Of a stretch of 64,000 nt of DNA, positions 8,277 to 16,102 are shown piece after piece. The position numbers and the translations under genes are program-made. Origin of the DNA: Novosphingobium sp. KCTC 2891 (lineage in GTDB: Bacteria; Pseudomonadota; Alphaproteobacteria; Sphingomonadales; Sphingomonadaceae); the NCBI RefSeq assembly GCF_025938155.1, contig NZ_JAPCZG010000006.1, positions 170,540-234,539 of the forward strand, read 5' to 3'. The first letter of the stretch is position 1, and each line of letters starts with the position of its first letter. The notes below the pieces were generated by a model, which had not been told where the DNA came from, ran no database searches, and worked only from the letters and a program-made list of their open reading frames with translations.

Positions 8277-9712
8277 CCGCCAGCCCCCTTACATTCGAGC
8301 ACTTCGTCGCCGGGCGTTTCGTCGCGGGCGCAGACGCCATCGAAGTCCTCAACCCCGCAACCGAACAGGCGATGGGCGCCATCCCCGAAGCGGACCCCGC
8401 GCTGGTGGAAGAAGCCGTCTGCGCCGCAGCCGCAGCACAGACGGCGTGGGCCGCCCTCCCCGCGAATTCGCGCGCCGCTCCGCTCCGGGCGCTGGCGAAC
8501 GCAATCCGCGCCCGCATCCCGGAGCTTTCCCGGCTCATCGCGCAGGAGCAGGGCAAGCTGCTGCCACTGGCCGAGATGGAAGTGTTCATCACCGCCGAAT
8601 ACCTCGACTACATGGCCGAGTGGGGCCGCCGCATCGAAGGCGAAGTGATCGAAAGCGACCGGCCCGGCGAAAACATGTTCCTGTTCCGCCGCCCGCTCGG
8701 CGTCGTGGCCGGCATCCTGCCATGGAACTTTCCGTTCTTCATGATCGCCCGCAAGATGGCCCCGGCCCTGGTGACGGGCAACGCCATCGTCATGAAGCCG
8801 AGCGAGGAAACACCGTTCTGCGCAGCCGCCTTCGCCCGGCTTGCCGCGGAATGCGGCCTGCCTTCGGGCGTGTTCAACATGGTCAGCGGACGCGGTGCCA
8901 CCGTGGGCGACACACTGGTAGGCCACGGTGCCATCGACATGGTCAGCTTCACCGGCAGTTCCGCCTCCGGCGCGGCGATCATGCGCCGCGCGGCGGATAA
9001 CATCACGAAGGTCAGCCTCGAACTGGGCGGCAAGGCGCCGGCCATCGTGCTGGACGACGCGAACATCGATCTGGCGGTCGGCGTCCTGCGCGCATCGAAG
9101 GCGCTCAACACCGGCCAGGCGTGCAACTGCGCGGAACGCATCTACGTGCAGCAGGGCGTGGCCGAGGAGTTCAGCGCCAAGCTGGCGGCGGCGATGGCGA
9201 GCGTCCGCTACGGCGATCCGCTGGGCGGCGAGCAGGTCGACATGGGCCCGCTCATCAATCGCGCAGCGGTCGACCGGCTGACGACCATGGTCGATGATGC
9301 CCGCGCCAAGGGCGCGCAGGTGCTGGCCGGTGGGACCGCCGGCGCCCCCGGCAGCGGGTGCCATTATGCCGCAACGGTTCTGTCAGGCGCCACCGCCGAA
9401 ATGGAGGTGATGAACCGCGAGTTGTTCGGGCCGGTCGTCATGGTCCAGACAATCGCCGATCTCGACGAAGGCATCGCGCTTGCCAATGCCTCGGAATACG
9501 GGCTGACCTCGTCGATCTTCACGAACAGCCTCAATTCCGCGATGCACGCCATTCGCGGCCTGAAGTTCGGCGAAACTTATGTGAACCGCGAAAACTTCGA
9601 GGCCATCCAGGGCTTTCACGCCGGAGTGCGGCGATCGGGCATCGGCGGGGCCGACGGGAAGCACGGCCTTTACGAATATACCCACACCCAGGTTGCCTAC
9701 ATTCAGTCCTGA
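8273..9712 (+). CDS. Aldehyde dehydrogenase, AldA (lactaldehyde dehydrogenase)-like
   Basis: 479-residue NAD-dependent aldehyde dehydrogenase, the same length as E. coli AldA. It shares that enzyme's unusual active-site stretch GQACNCAERIYVQ (catalytic Cys284) and C-terminus GFHAGVRRSGIGGADGKHGL. LELGGKAPAIVLDDANIDLA supplies the general-base Glu. AldA acts on lactaldehyde and glycolaldehyde, that is 2-hydroxyaldehydes to 2-hydroxyacids. That would feed the adjacent hydroxyacid dehydrogenase, although the true substrate may be larger. It converges with, and overlaps by 10 bp, the AraC gene. Confidence 0.9.
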   Translation: MTASPLTFEHFVAGRFVAGADAIEVLNPATEQAMGAIPEADPALVEEAVCAAAAAQTAWAALPANSRAAPLRALANAIRARIPELSRLIAQEQGKLLPLAEMEVFITAEYLDYMAEWGRRIEGEVIESDRPGENMFLFRRPLGVVAGILPWNFPFFMIARKMAPALVTGNAIVMKPSEETPFCAAAFARLAAECGLPSGVFNMVSGRGATVGDTLVGHGAIDMVSFTGSSASGAAIMRRAADNITKVSLELGGKAPAIVLDDANIDLAVGVLRASKALNTGQACNCAERIYVQQGVAEEFSAKLAAAMASVRYGDPLGGEQVDMGPLINRAAVDRLTTMVDDARAKGAQVLAGGTAGAPGSGCHYAATVLSGATAEMEVMNRELFGPVVMVQTIADLDEGIALANASEYGLTSSIFTNSLNSAMHAIRGLKFGETYVNRENFEAIQGFHAGVRRSGIGGADGKHGLYEYTHTQVAYIQS

Positions 9713-10755
9713 GTTTCCCCCTTGCCGTGCTTGCGTTCCCGGGTGATCGCCCCGGGGCGCCGGCCGGTCCAGCGCTTGAACGCCCGCGAGAACGTGTTCT
9801 CGTCGGAAAACCCCAGCATATAGGCCACCTCGGTAACGGTAAGCCCGGGCCGCTGGAGGAGCTGGAACGACATTTCCTGGCGGACATCGTTCAGCACGTC
9901 GACAAAGGTCGTGCCTTCCATCTTGAGACGACGCAGCAGAGTCCGCTCGGTCATGTTCAACTGGCGCGCCACATCCGACTTGGCAATCGAGCCTGCCGAC
10001 AGTCCCGCGATCAGGACGTCGCGCACGCGCACCGCGATCCGGCCCGACATCCGCTTTTCAAGATAGCGGTTCGCAACCGTGTCCAGAAGCGACGCCAGTT
10101 CCTCGTCAGCCGCCAGAATGGGGCGTTCGAGGTCTGCCTTGTGGAACACGATGCAGTTCTGCGCGCAGCCATATGTGATCGGCGAACCGAAAAATTCGCG
10201 ATAAGCGGCATCTTCCTCGGTCGGTTGGTGTTGCAGGCGGATTTCCACGGGCTCGATCGGTTCCCCGCTGATCCAGCGCGCGAAACCAAGGATCGCGGCC
10301 AGGACCGTGTCGACAGTCTGGTAGATCAGCGGTTCGCCGCCGGTATCGAAGATGAACTCCAGCACCGCCGTATCGCCGATTTCGGTCAGGGTCGCCGTGG
10401 TCGAATCCGAAATGAGGCGGCAATAGAACGCAAGGCGGTGCAATGCGCGCCCCAGCGTGGCACTGCAGCTCATGGCGTAGCCTACGACATGGAATGTGCC
10501 CGGGCGCACTTGTGCTGCCACGCGCAGCCCGAAGGCAGGGTCACCGGAAAGCTCGATCGCCATGCGCCAGAGCCGGGAAATCTGCTCCTGCGAGTATCGG
10601 CTGTACCCGCCCTGGAACAAGGCCTGGTCCATGCCGATTTCCTCCAGCACGGCGGCGGAATCGATACCGCAATCGCGCATGGCCCGGGTTATCGCCAGAA
10701 CCCAGCCCGTCAGGCCCGACCTCGCATCATCTGCTATTGCTGGTACATGCGCCAT
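9703..10755 (-). CDS. AraC family transcriptional regulator (arabinose-binding-like sensor domain)
   Basis: 350 residues. The N-terminal half (about 20-210) is the AraC ligand-binding arm of the OruR/ArgR-like group (GYSRYSQEQISRLWRMAIEL). The C-terminal AraC DNA-binding domain has both HTHs (SDVARQLNMTERTLLRRLKM and VTEVAYMLGFSDENTFSRAF). It is divergent from the TonB receptor operon. Paired TGGCAC repeats occur in this divergent promoter and in the P450 promoter, so it probably activates both. Effector unknown. Confidence 0.92.
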   Translation of the reverse strand: MAHVPAIADDARSGLTGWVLAITRAMRDCGIDSAAVLEEIGMDQALFQGGYSRYSQEQISRLWRMAIELSGDPAFGLRVAAQVRPGTFHVVGYAMSCSATLGRALHRLAFYCRLISDSTTATLTEIGDTAVLEFIFDTGGEPLIYQTVDTVLAAILGFARWISGEPIEPVEIRLQHQPTEEDAAYREFFGSPITYGCAQNCIVFHKADLERPILAADEELASLLDTVANRYLEKRMSGRIAVRVRDVLIAGLSAGSIAKSDVARQLNMTERTLLRRLKMEGTTFVDVLNDVRQEMSFQLLQRPGLTVTEVAYMLGFSDENTFSRAFKRWTGRRPGAITRERKHGKGETQD

Positions 10756-10830
10756 TTCACTCTCCGGCCAACGGGCTAGGCATCAGCCCCCCGGAGAGTC
10801 AACGGCAGCGGGTGGCTAGATAAACACCTT

Positions 10831-10865
10831 TGGCACGATTGGCCCGAAGCTGGCACGGGTCGCCC
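10831..10865 (+). promoter_or_regulatory. Tandem AraC-type half-sites upstream of TonB receptor operon
   Basis: TGGCAC-N4-GGCCC at 10831 and TGGCAC-N4-CGCCC at 10851 are direct repeats exactly 20 bp apart, matching the pair upstream of the P450 operon. They lie about 80-110 bp before the receptor start and between it and the divergent AraC gene. Confidence 0.6.
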
Positions 10866-10942
10866 TACATCTCCCCTCCGAACCTGCCAAAACAGGCTCA
10901 GAAAGAACCACACGGCAGGTGTGGTCGACATGGAGGGGATTT

Positions 10943-13231
10943 ATGAATCGCGCTTCTCGCCCGAATACGAGGTCGCTCGTCTCGGTGATCGCCGTGGCAG
11001 CCGCCGCCCTGGCCGCGCCGGCCTATGCCAGCGCCGCTGACGCCAGCGCGCAGCAATCGGACAACGCCTCGACCGGCGATATCGTCGTTACCGCCACGAA
11101 GCGCAACGAATCGCTCGTAAAGGTGCCGATCCAGGTCACCGTGCTGACGATGAAGTCGATCGAGGCGGCGGGTATCATCCGCCCGCAGGACTACCTGATC
11201 AGCACGCCCAACGTCACCTTCATCGATGAAGGGACCGGCGATTCCTTTACCAACATCCGCGGCCAGACTTCGGTTCGCAATTCGGATCCGAACGTCGCCG
11301 TGGTGATCGACGGCGTCCAGTTGTCCAGTCTCAAGCAGTTCAACCAGGACCTGTTCGCAATCGAGCAGATCGAAGTGCTAAAGGGTCCGCAAAGCGCCAT
11401 CTACGGGCGCAACGCCGCCGCTGGCGCGATCGTGGTCACGACTCGCAAGCCGGGCAAGACCCTCGAGGGCGACGTCCTCGCCGGCTATGGGTCGTGGAAC
11501 TCCTCGCGGTTTCAGGGCTATGTCAGCGGTCCGCTGACCGACACGCTCGGCTTCAGCGTGGCTGCTTCGACGCGCGACACCGATGGCCCGTTCACCAACA
11601 TCACCACTGGCGAAAAGTCCTATCGCCTCACCACCACGCTGGGCCAGGCCCGCCTGCTGTTCCAGCCGACCGACGCCTTCACGATGGACCTCAAGGTCAG
11701 CGGGCACCGCACCACCGGCGGCTCGACCGCGCTGCAATCGCAGTTCGTTGGCCTGCCCATCGGCGGCCACCCGGTGACCGAGTTGGATGCCGACCGCACC
11801 GACCTGCCCTTCGTCACCAACGTGCCGGGCAAGCTTACCGAGAGCATGGTCGATGTCTCGCTGATGATGGAATACGACTTCGGCTTCGCCAAGCTGACCT
11901 CGGTTACCGCCTACGACAAGCTCGACCAGTTCTTCGGCGGCGATTCTCCGCCCTACCTGCCCGATTCCGGCGTGGGCGACACCGTTCAGGGATATACCTA
12001 TCACGACAGGAACTTCTCGCAGGAACTGCGCCTCACGTCGCGCAGCGACCAGCGCTTCCGCTGGCAGGTCGGCGCCTATTTCCTGAGCTTCCGCCGCGGC
12101 CAGATCAGCGAGTTGAACCAGGATCTGGTCGGTGTGGTGCCAGATACCGCCGGCATTGACCTGCCCGGTGATCCGAACATCGGCGCCACGCTTTCCTACG
12201 CCAAGGAAAAGTACCGGACCGAGAGCTTCGCGCCCTTCGCCAGCTTCCAGTTCGACATCACCCCCACCACGCACCTGAGCGCCGCCGGCCGCTATGACAT
12301 AGAACGCCGCCGGGTGCAGGAACTGGCGCCCGATGCGATCAATCCGGCCACGGGCCGCAACTACAACCTGTGCATCGTTGCCAACCCCGGCTTCACGCAG
12401 GCCGACTGCCAGCTGTCGAAAACGTTCCGCCAGTTCGAGCCGAAGGTGAGCCTTTCGCAGGATCTTGACGGGCTGGGAAGCATCTATGCCAGCTACGGCA
12501 AGGGCTTCAAGTCGGGCGGCTTCAACCCCATCGGCAGCCGCAGCCTGCTGCTCGCGGTGGCGCCTCCCGGTGCGCAGGTGTTCGTCCAGGACCGTTTCGA
12601 TGCCGAAACTTCCACCTCGTGGGAAATCGGCACCAAGCTGCGCCTGTTCGACCGCGCGCTTTCCTTCAACGCCGCGGTATTCACCACGGACGTCAAGAAC
12701 GCCCAGCAGTTCGAGTTCTTCCCGTCAGCGGGTCTCCAGACCACGACTGGCATCGACAAGGTCAAGCTGCGCGGGTTCGAATTCGACTTCACGCTGCAGA
12801 TTCCGAACGGCGGTCCCAAGCTATTCGGCGGCTATGGCTATACCGACGGCAAGGTGAAGGCTTTCGCGGCGAACCCGGCCTTTGTCGGCAACCGTTCGCC
12901 CAACACCAACAAGTACAACCTCAATCTGGGCATTACGCAGGACATCGGGCTTGGCGGCAATCTGACGCTGGTTCCGCGCGTCACCTACACCCGGCTCGGT
13001 TCGATCTGGTGGGATGTGGCCAATACGCCCGGCACGCGCCGCAGCCCGGTCGACCTCGTCGATGCGCGCCTGTCGCTTCGCGGCGGCGACCGGTGGGATC
13101 TCTCGGTGTTTTCGAACAACCTGCTGAACAAGCAGTACAATCGTTCGGTGCTGCCGCTGCTGGGCGTGTTTGCGCTGACCTCGCGCGCGCTGCCGCGCTA
13201 CATCGGGGTTGAGGGCCGCTATCGTTTCTGA
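10943..13231 (+). CDS. TonB-dependent outer membrane receptor
   Basis: 762-residue TonB-dependent transporter that imports a substrate across the outer membrane with TonB/ExbBD energy. I chose the internal ATG because GGAGGGG lies 6 bases before it and a clean signal peptide follows (SLVSVIAVAAAALAAPAYAS). The TonB box DIVVTATKR precedes the plug (about residues 50-160, ending IEVLKGPQSAIYGRNAAAGA). A 22-strand barrel ends in the terminal aromatic (GRYRF). It heads a long catabolic operon, so it likely imports the operon's organic substrate rather than iron, though this is inference. Confidence 0.93.
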   Translation: MNRASRPNTRSLVSVIAVAAAALAAPAYASAADASAQQSDNASTGDIVVTATKRNESLVKVPIQVTVLTMKSIEAAGIIRPQDYLISTPNVTFIDEGTGDSFTNIRGQTSVRNSDPNVAVVIDGVQLSSLKQFNQDLFAIEQIEVLKGPQSAIYGRNAAAGAIVVTTRKPGKTLEGDVLAGYGSWNSSRFQGYVSGPLTDTLGFSVAASTRDTDGPFTNITTGEKSYRLTTTLGQARLLFQPTDAFTMDLKVSGHRTTGGSTALQSQFVGLPIGGHPVTELDADRTDLPFVTNVPGKLTESMVDVSLMMEYDFGFAKLTSVTAYDKLDQFFGGDSPPYLPDSGVGDTVQGYTYHDRNFSQELRLTSRSDQRFRWQVGAYFLSFRRGQISELNQDLVGVVPDTAGIDLPGDPNIGATLSYAKEKYRTESFAPFASFQFDITPTTHLSAAGRYDIERRRVQELAPDAINPATGRNYNLCIVANPGFTQADCQLSKTFRQFEPKVSLSQDLDGLGSIYASYGKGFKSGGFNPIGSRSLLLAVAPPGAQVFVQDRFDAETSTSWEIGTKLRLFDRALSFNAAVFTTDVKNAQQFEFFPSAGLQTTTGIDKVKLRGFEFDFTLQIPNGGPKLFGGYGYTDGKVKAFAANPAFVGNRSPNTNKYNLNLGITQDIGLGGNLTLVPRVTYTRLGSIWWDVANTPGTRRSPVDLVDARLSLRGGDRWDLSVFSNNLLNKQYNRSVLPLLGVFALTSRALPRYIGVEGRYRF

Positions 13232-13261
13232 CGGCCCCACTGCTGGAAGAGGAGAACACCC

Positions 13262-13696
13262 ATGAATCGCGACTGGGCACAATACTGGATCAACCTGTTC
13301 GCCAACAAGACCGACGAACTGATGACGCTCTATTCGCCCGAGATCCATTTCGAAGACGTCAACTTCGGGTTGACCATCGACAAGGACCTGACGGCACTGC
13401 GAGGTTTCTTCGAGAACTTCGTTATCGCGGACCGCAGCCAGGGCTACAATGACTTCGACGTGTTCGATTATGTCGGCGACAATCGTCTCGGCTCGTTCCA
13501 GTGGACCTGGGAAACGCTGCACAGCGGCGATTTCCTCGGTGTTCCGGCTGCCGGCAAGGTCACCAAGACGCGCGGCGTCACGGTGATGGGCTGGGACGAG
13601 AACGGCAAGATCATCCTCGAACGCAGCATCTGGGACGCGATCCCCGTGATGCAGCAACTGGGTATCCTGCCTGCCCTGGAAGGAACTGCGGCGTGA
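13262..13696 (+). CDS. SnoaL/NTF2-like protein
   Basis: 144-residue NTF2-like fold (WINLFANKTDELMTLYSPEI to WDAIPVMQQLGILPAL). Its core WETLHSGDFLGVPAAGKVT matches the larger NTF2-like protein encoded at 4.8-5.5 kb, so the regulon contains two paralogues. Function could be isomerase or cyclase, or binding. A GGAGAA site lies close upstream. Its stop overlaps the GTG start of the Rieske gene (GTGA), so the two are coupled. Confidence 0.82.
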   Translation: MNRDWAQYWINLFANKTDELMTLYSPEIHFEDVNFGLTIDKDLTALRGFFENFVIADRSQGYNDFDVFDYVGDNRLGSFQWTWETLHSGDFLGVPAAGKVTKTRGVTVMGWDENGKIILERSIWDAIPVMQQLGILPALEGTAA

Positions 13697-14007
13697 GCGA
13701 GGGAGCCAACGAATTCCGCGTCGCCTCGCTGCAGGCGGTAACCGCCGGTGAACCGATCCTCGCCGAAGTGGGCGGCACGGACGTGGCCGTGTTCATGTGT
13801 CAGGGACGGGTCATCGCCACGCAGGGGCAATGCCCCCACGCCGAAGGGCCCCTGCACGAAGGTGAAGTGGAAGGCGCCATCCTTACGTGTCCGTGGCACG
13901 GCTGGAGCTTCGACCTCAACACCGGCCAATCGCAGGAAGACGATACCCTCGTCCTCAAGCGCTATCCCGTCCGCATCGACGGCGACGACATTCTGGTGAC
14001 GCTGTGA
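13693..14007 (+). CDS. Rieske-type [2Fe-2S] ferredoxin
   Basis: 104-residue single-domain Rieske protein starting at GTG in a GTGA overlap with the NTF2-like gene. The cluster ligands are both seen: the C-x-H motif in GQCPHAEGPLH and the C-x2-H motif in LTCPWHGWSFDLNTG. Such ferredoxins carry one electron to oxygenases. In this regulon the only oxygenase is the P450, so it could serve that enzyme, though Rieske ferredoxins usually partner ring-hydroxylating dioxygenases. No oxygenase large subunit or reductase is nearby. Confidence 0.9.
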   Translation: MSEGANEFRVASLQAVTAGEPILAEVGGTDVAVFMCQGRVIATQGQCPHAEGPLHEGEVEGAILTCPWHGWSFDLNTGQSQEDDTLVLKRYPVRIDGDDILVTL

Positions 14008-15413
14008 ATGAAAGCCTTGCATCACGACTGCCGGTGCCCGGTATCATCGACGATCTGATCGGGATCGTCGGCGAGTCCGGCGTTATCTTGGGCGACGACG
14101 TGGCTGCGCGCTATCCGGGCTATTTCATGGACCGGATCGAGGCCAGCGCGATCGTTCGTCCGCGGTCGACCGAAGAAGTCTCGCGCATCCTCGCGCAGTG
14201 CAACGCGGTCGGCCAGCCCGTCGTGGTGCAAGGCGGCATGTCCGGCTGGGTGCGCGCCACCCAGACCCGGGCAGGCGAGATTGCCCTTTCGCTCGAGCGC
14301 ATGAACACGATCGAGCAGATCGATCCCGTCAACCGCACCGCCACGGTCCAGGCCGGCGTGGTGCTGGCCACGTTGCAGGATGCTGTGGCCGAGCATGGGC
14401 TTGCGTTCGCGCTCGATCTTGGCGGGCGCGGTTCGTGCCAGCTTGGCGGGAACGCCGCGACCAACGCGGGCGGCCTGCGCGTGATCCGCTATGGCATGAT
14501 GCGCGAACAGGTGCTGGGGCTGGAAGCCGTGCTGCCGGACGGGCAGGTCGTGTCCTCACTCAACCGCATGATCAAGAACAACACCGGCTATGATCTGAAG
14601 CAGTTGTTCATCGGCAGCGAAGGCACGCTCGGCGTCATCACGAAGCTGGTCCTGCGGCTGCGGGAATTGCCTGCGGACAATAGCACCGCGCTGGTGAGCG
14701 CCGAAAGCGTCGAGCAACTGGCCGGACTTCTCCGGCACGTCGACAAGGCGCTAGGCGGACGGCTCAGTGCGTTCGAGCTGATCGACAGCGATTTCTACGA
14801 GGTCAACACCGGCGACGGGCGGCATCGCCCTCCCCTCGCCCATGGCAGCGCCTTCTACGCGCTGATCGAAGCCGAAGGCACCGACGCCGCAGTGTTCGAG
14901 AACGCTCTGGGCGATGCGCTGGCACGCGAGCTGTGCGATGATGCGGTGATCGCGTCGTCTGTGCGCGAACGCGATGCGATCTGGGCCATCCGCGAGGATC
15001 TGGAACACATTGTCCGTGATTTCCAGCCGTTCCTCGCCTTCGATGTCAGCCTGCCCGTGGGCGACATGGCCGACTACATGACCGAGGTGCGAGCGCGGTT
15101 GCTGGGCCGCTGGCCGCATGCACGGATCGCCTTCCTGGGGCACATGGGCGACGGCAACCTGCACGTCGCGATCGGCGCCGGTCCCGGTGCGCCGCATGCC
15201 GAGGTGGAGGCGTGCGTCTACGAACCGCTGCGCCGGGTGCAGGGATCGGTGTCCGCCGAACACGGGATCGGCCTGGAAAAGAAGCCCTGGCTCGCAATCA
15301 GCCGCTCTGCGATAGAACGCGACATGATGGTCAGGATCAAGCGGTTGCTGGATCCGCGCATGATCCTCAATCCCGGAAAGATCTTCGACCTGACCGATCA
15401 GCGGGAGGCATGA
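14004..15413 (+). CDS. FAD-linked oxidase, GlcD/D-2-hydroxyacid dehydrogenase-like
   Basis: 469 residues from a GTG start in a GTGA overlap with the Rieske gene. It has a PCMH/VAO-type FAD-binding domain (IVRPRSTEEVSRILAQCNAV, QGGMSGWVRATQTRAGEIAL, LGGNAATNAGGLRVIRYGMM). The C-terminal FAD-oxidase domain ends in the family signature GSVSAEHGIGLEKK. Relatives oxidise D-lactate, glycolate or D-2-hydroxyglutarate. With the FMN enzyme at 7.0 kb the regulon could oxidise both stereoisomers of a 2-hydroxyacid. Confidence 0.9.
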   Translation: MNESLASRLPVPGIIDDLIGIVGESGVILGDDVAARYPGYFMDRIEASAIVRPRSTEEVSRILAQCNAVGQPVVVQGGMSGWVRATQTRAGEIALSLERMNTIEQIDPVNRTATVQAGVVLATLQDAVAEHGLAFALDLGGRGSCQLGGNAATNAGGLRVIRYGMMREQVLGLEAVLPDGQVVSSLNRMIKNNTGYDLKQLFIGSEGTLGVITKLVLRLRELPADNSTALVSAESVEQLAGLLRHVDKALGGRLSAFELIDSDFYEVNTGDGRHRPPLAHGSAFYALIEAEGTDAAVFENALGDALARELCDDAVIASSVRERDAIWAIREDLEHIVRDFQPFLAFDVSLPVGDMADYMTEVRARLLGRWPHARIAFLGHMGDGNLHVAIGAGPGAPHAEVEACVYEPLRRVQGSVSAEHGIGLEKKPWLAISRSAIERDMMVRIKRLLDPRMILNPGKIFDLTDQREA

Positions 15414-15418
15414 CGATC

Positions 15419-16102
15419 ATGTCCATCCGTTTGCACGGCTATCCGGTCAGCAACTATTTCAATATCGCCCGCGCTGCCCTCATCGAAAAGGCAGTGCCGC
15501 ACGACATCGTCATCACGCGCGCGTCACAGGAACCCGAATTTCTCGAACGCAGCGCGCTGGGGAAGATCCCGGTACTGGAAGGACCGGATGGGTGGATCGC
15601 GGAAACGGTAGCGATCCTCGAATACCTGGACGACAAGTTTTCAGCAGTTTCCCTGCGCCCGAACGACCTTGGCACCCGTGCCCACGCGCGGCAGATCGTG
15701 AACATCGCACAAGTCTATGTCGAAGTGCCGTGCAGAGCGCTGTTTCCGGGCGTGTTCGCGGCAGGCAGCGTCGCTACCAAGGCCCAAGCCGACGCGCTCG
15801 CCACGATCGACCGTGCCGTGGCCGCAATATCCCGATTAAGGCGCGAGGGTCCGTTCCTGCTGGGCGATGAGCTGACCGCTGCGGATGTGTTCGGGTTCTT
15901 CACGCTCGACATCGCCCAACGCGTCGTCGGCTTCCTCACCGGCCGTTCCATTCTGGACGAAGCAGGGCTTCGAGACTGGTTCGCCAGCGTCGCTGCGCGG
16001 CCTTCCACCGTGGCCGTGATGGCCGACTTTCTCTCTTTCCTGGCGCCGTATCTCGCTGAACGCGACGCGCCGTATCGCCTGGAGCACCCAATCGATGCGT
16101 GA
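15419..16102 (+). CDS. Glutathione S-transferase family protein
   Basis: 227 residues. Thioredoxin-like N-terminal domain (LHGYPVSNYFNIARAALIEK; SALGKIPVLEGPDGWIAET with the cis-Pro and the SE/TE glutathione site) and an all-helical C-terminal domain. I prefer the second ATG because GGGAGG lies 10 bases upstream; the ATG at 15410 overlaps the previous stop. Sphingomonad catabolic GSTs include ether-cleaving, dehalogenating and isomerising enzymes. Which applies is not visible. Confidence 0.88.
   Translation: MSIRLHGYPVSNYFNIARAALIEKAVPHDIVITRASQEPEFLERSALGKIPVLEGPDGWIAETVAILEYLDDKFSAVSLRPNDLGTRAHARQIVNIAQVYVEVPCRALFPGVFAAGSVATKAQADALATIDRAVAAISRLRREGPFLLGDELTAADVFGFFTLDIAQRVVGFLTGRSILDEAGLRDWFASVAARPSTVAVMADFLSFLAPYLAERDAPYRLEHPIDA

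Noticed and set aside
9358..10779. 473-codon plus-strand frame over the AraC gene
   Set aside because: Antisense shadow; the minus-strand AraC protein has two clear HTH motifs.
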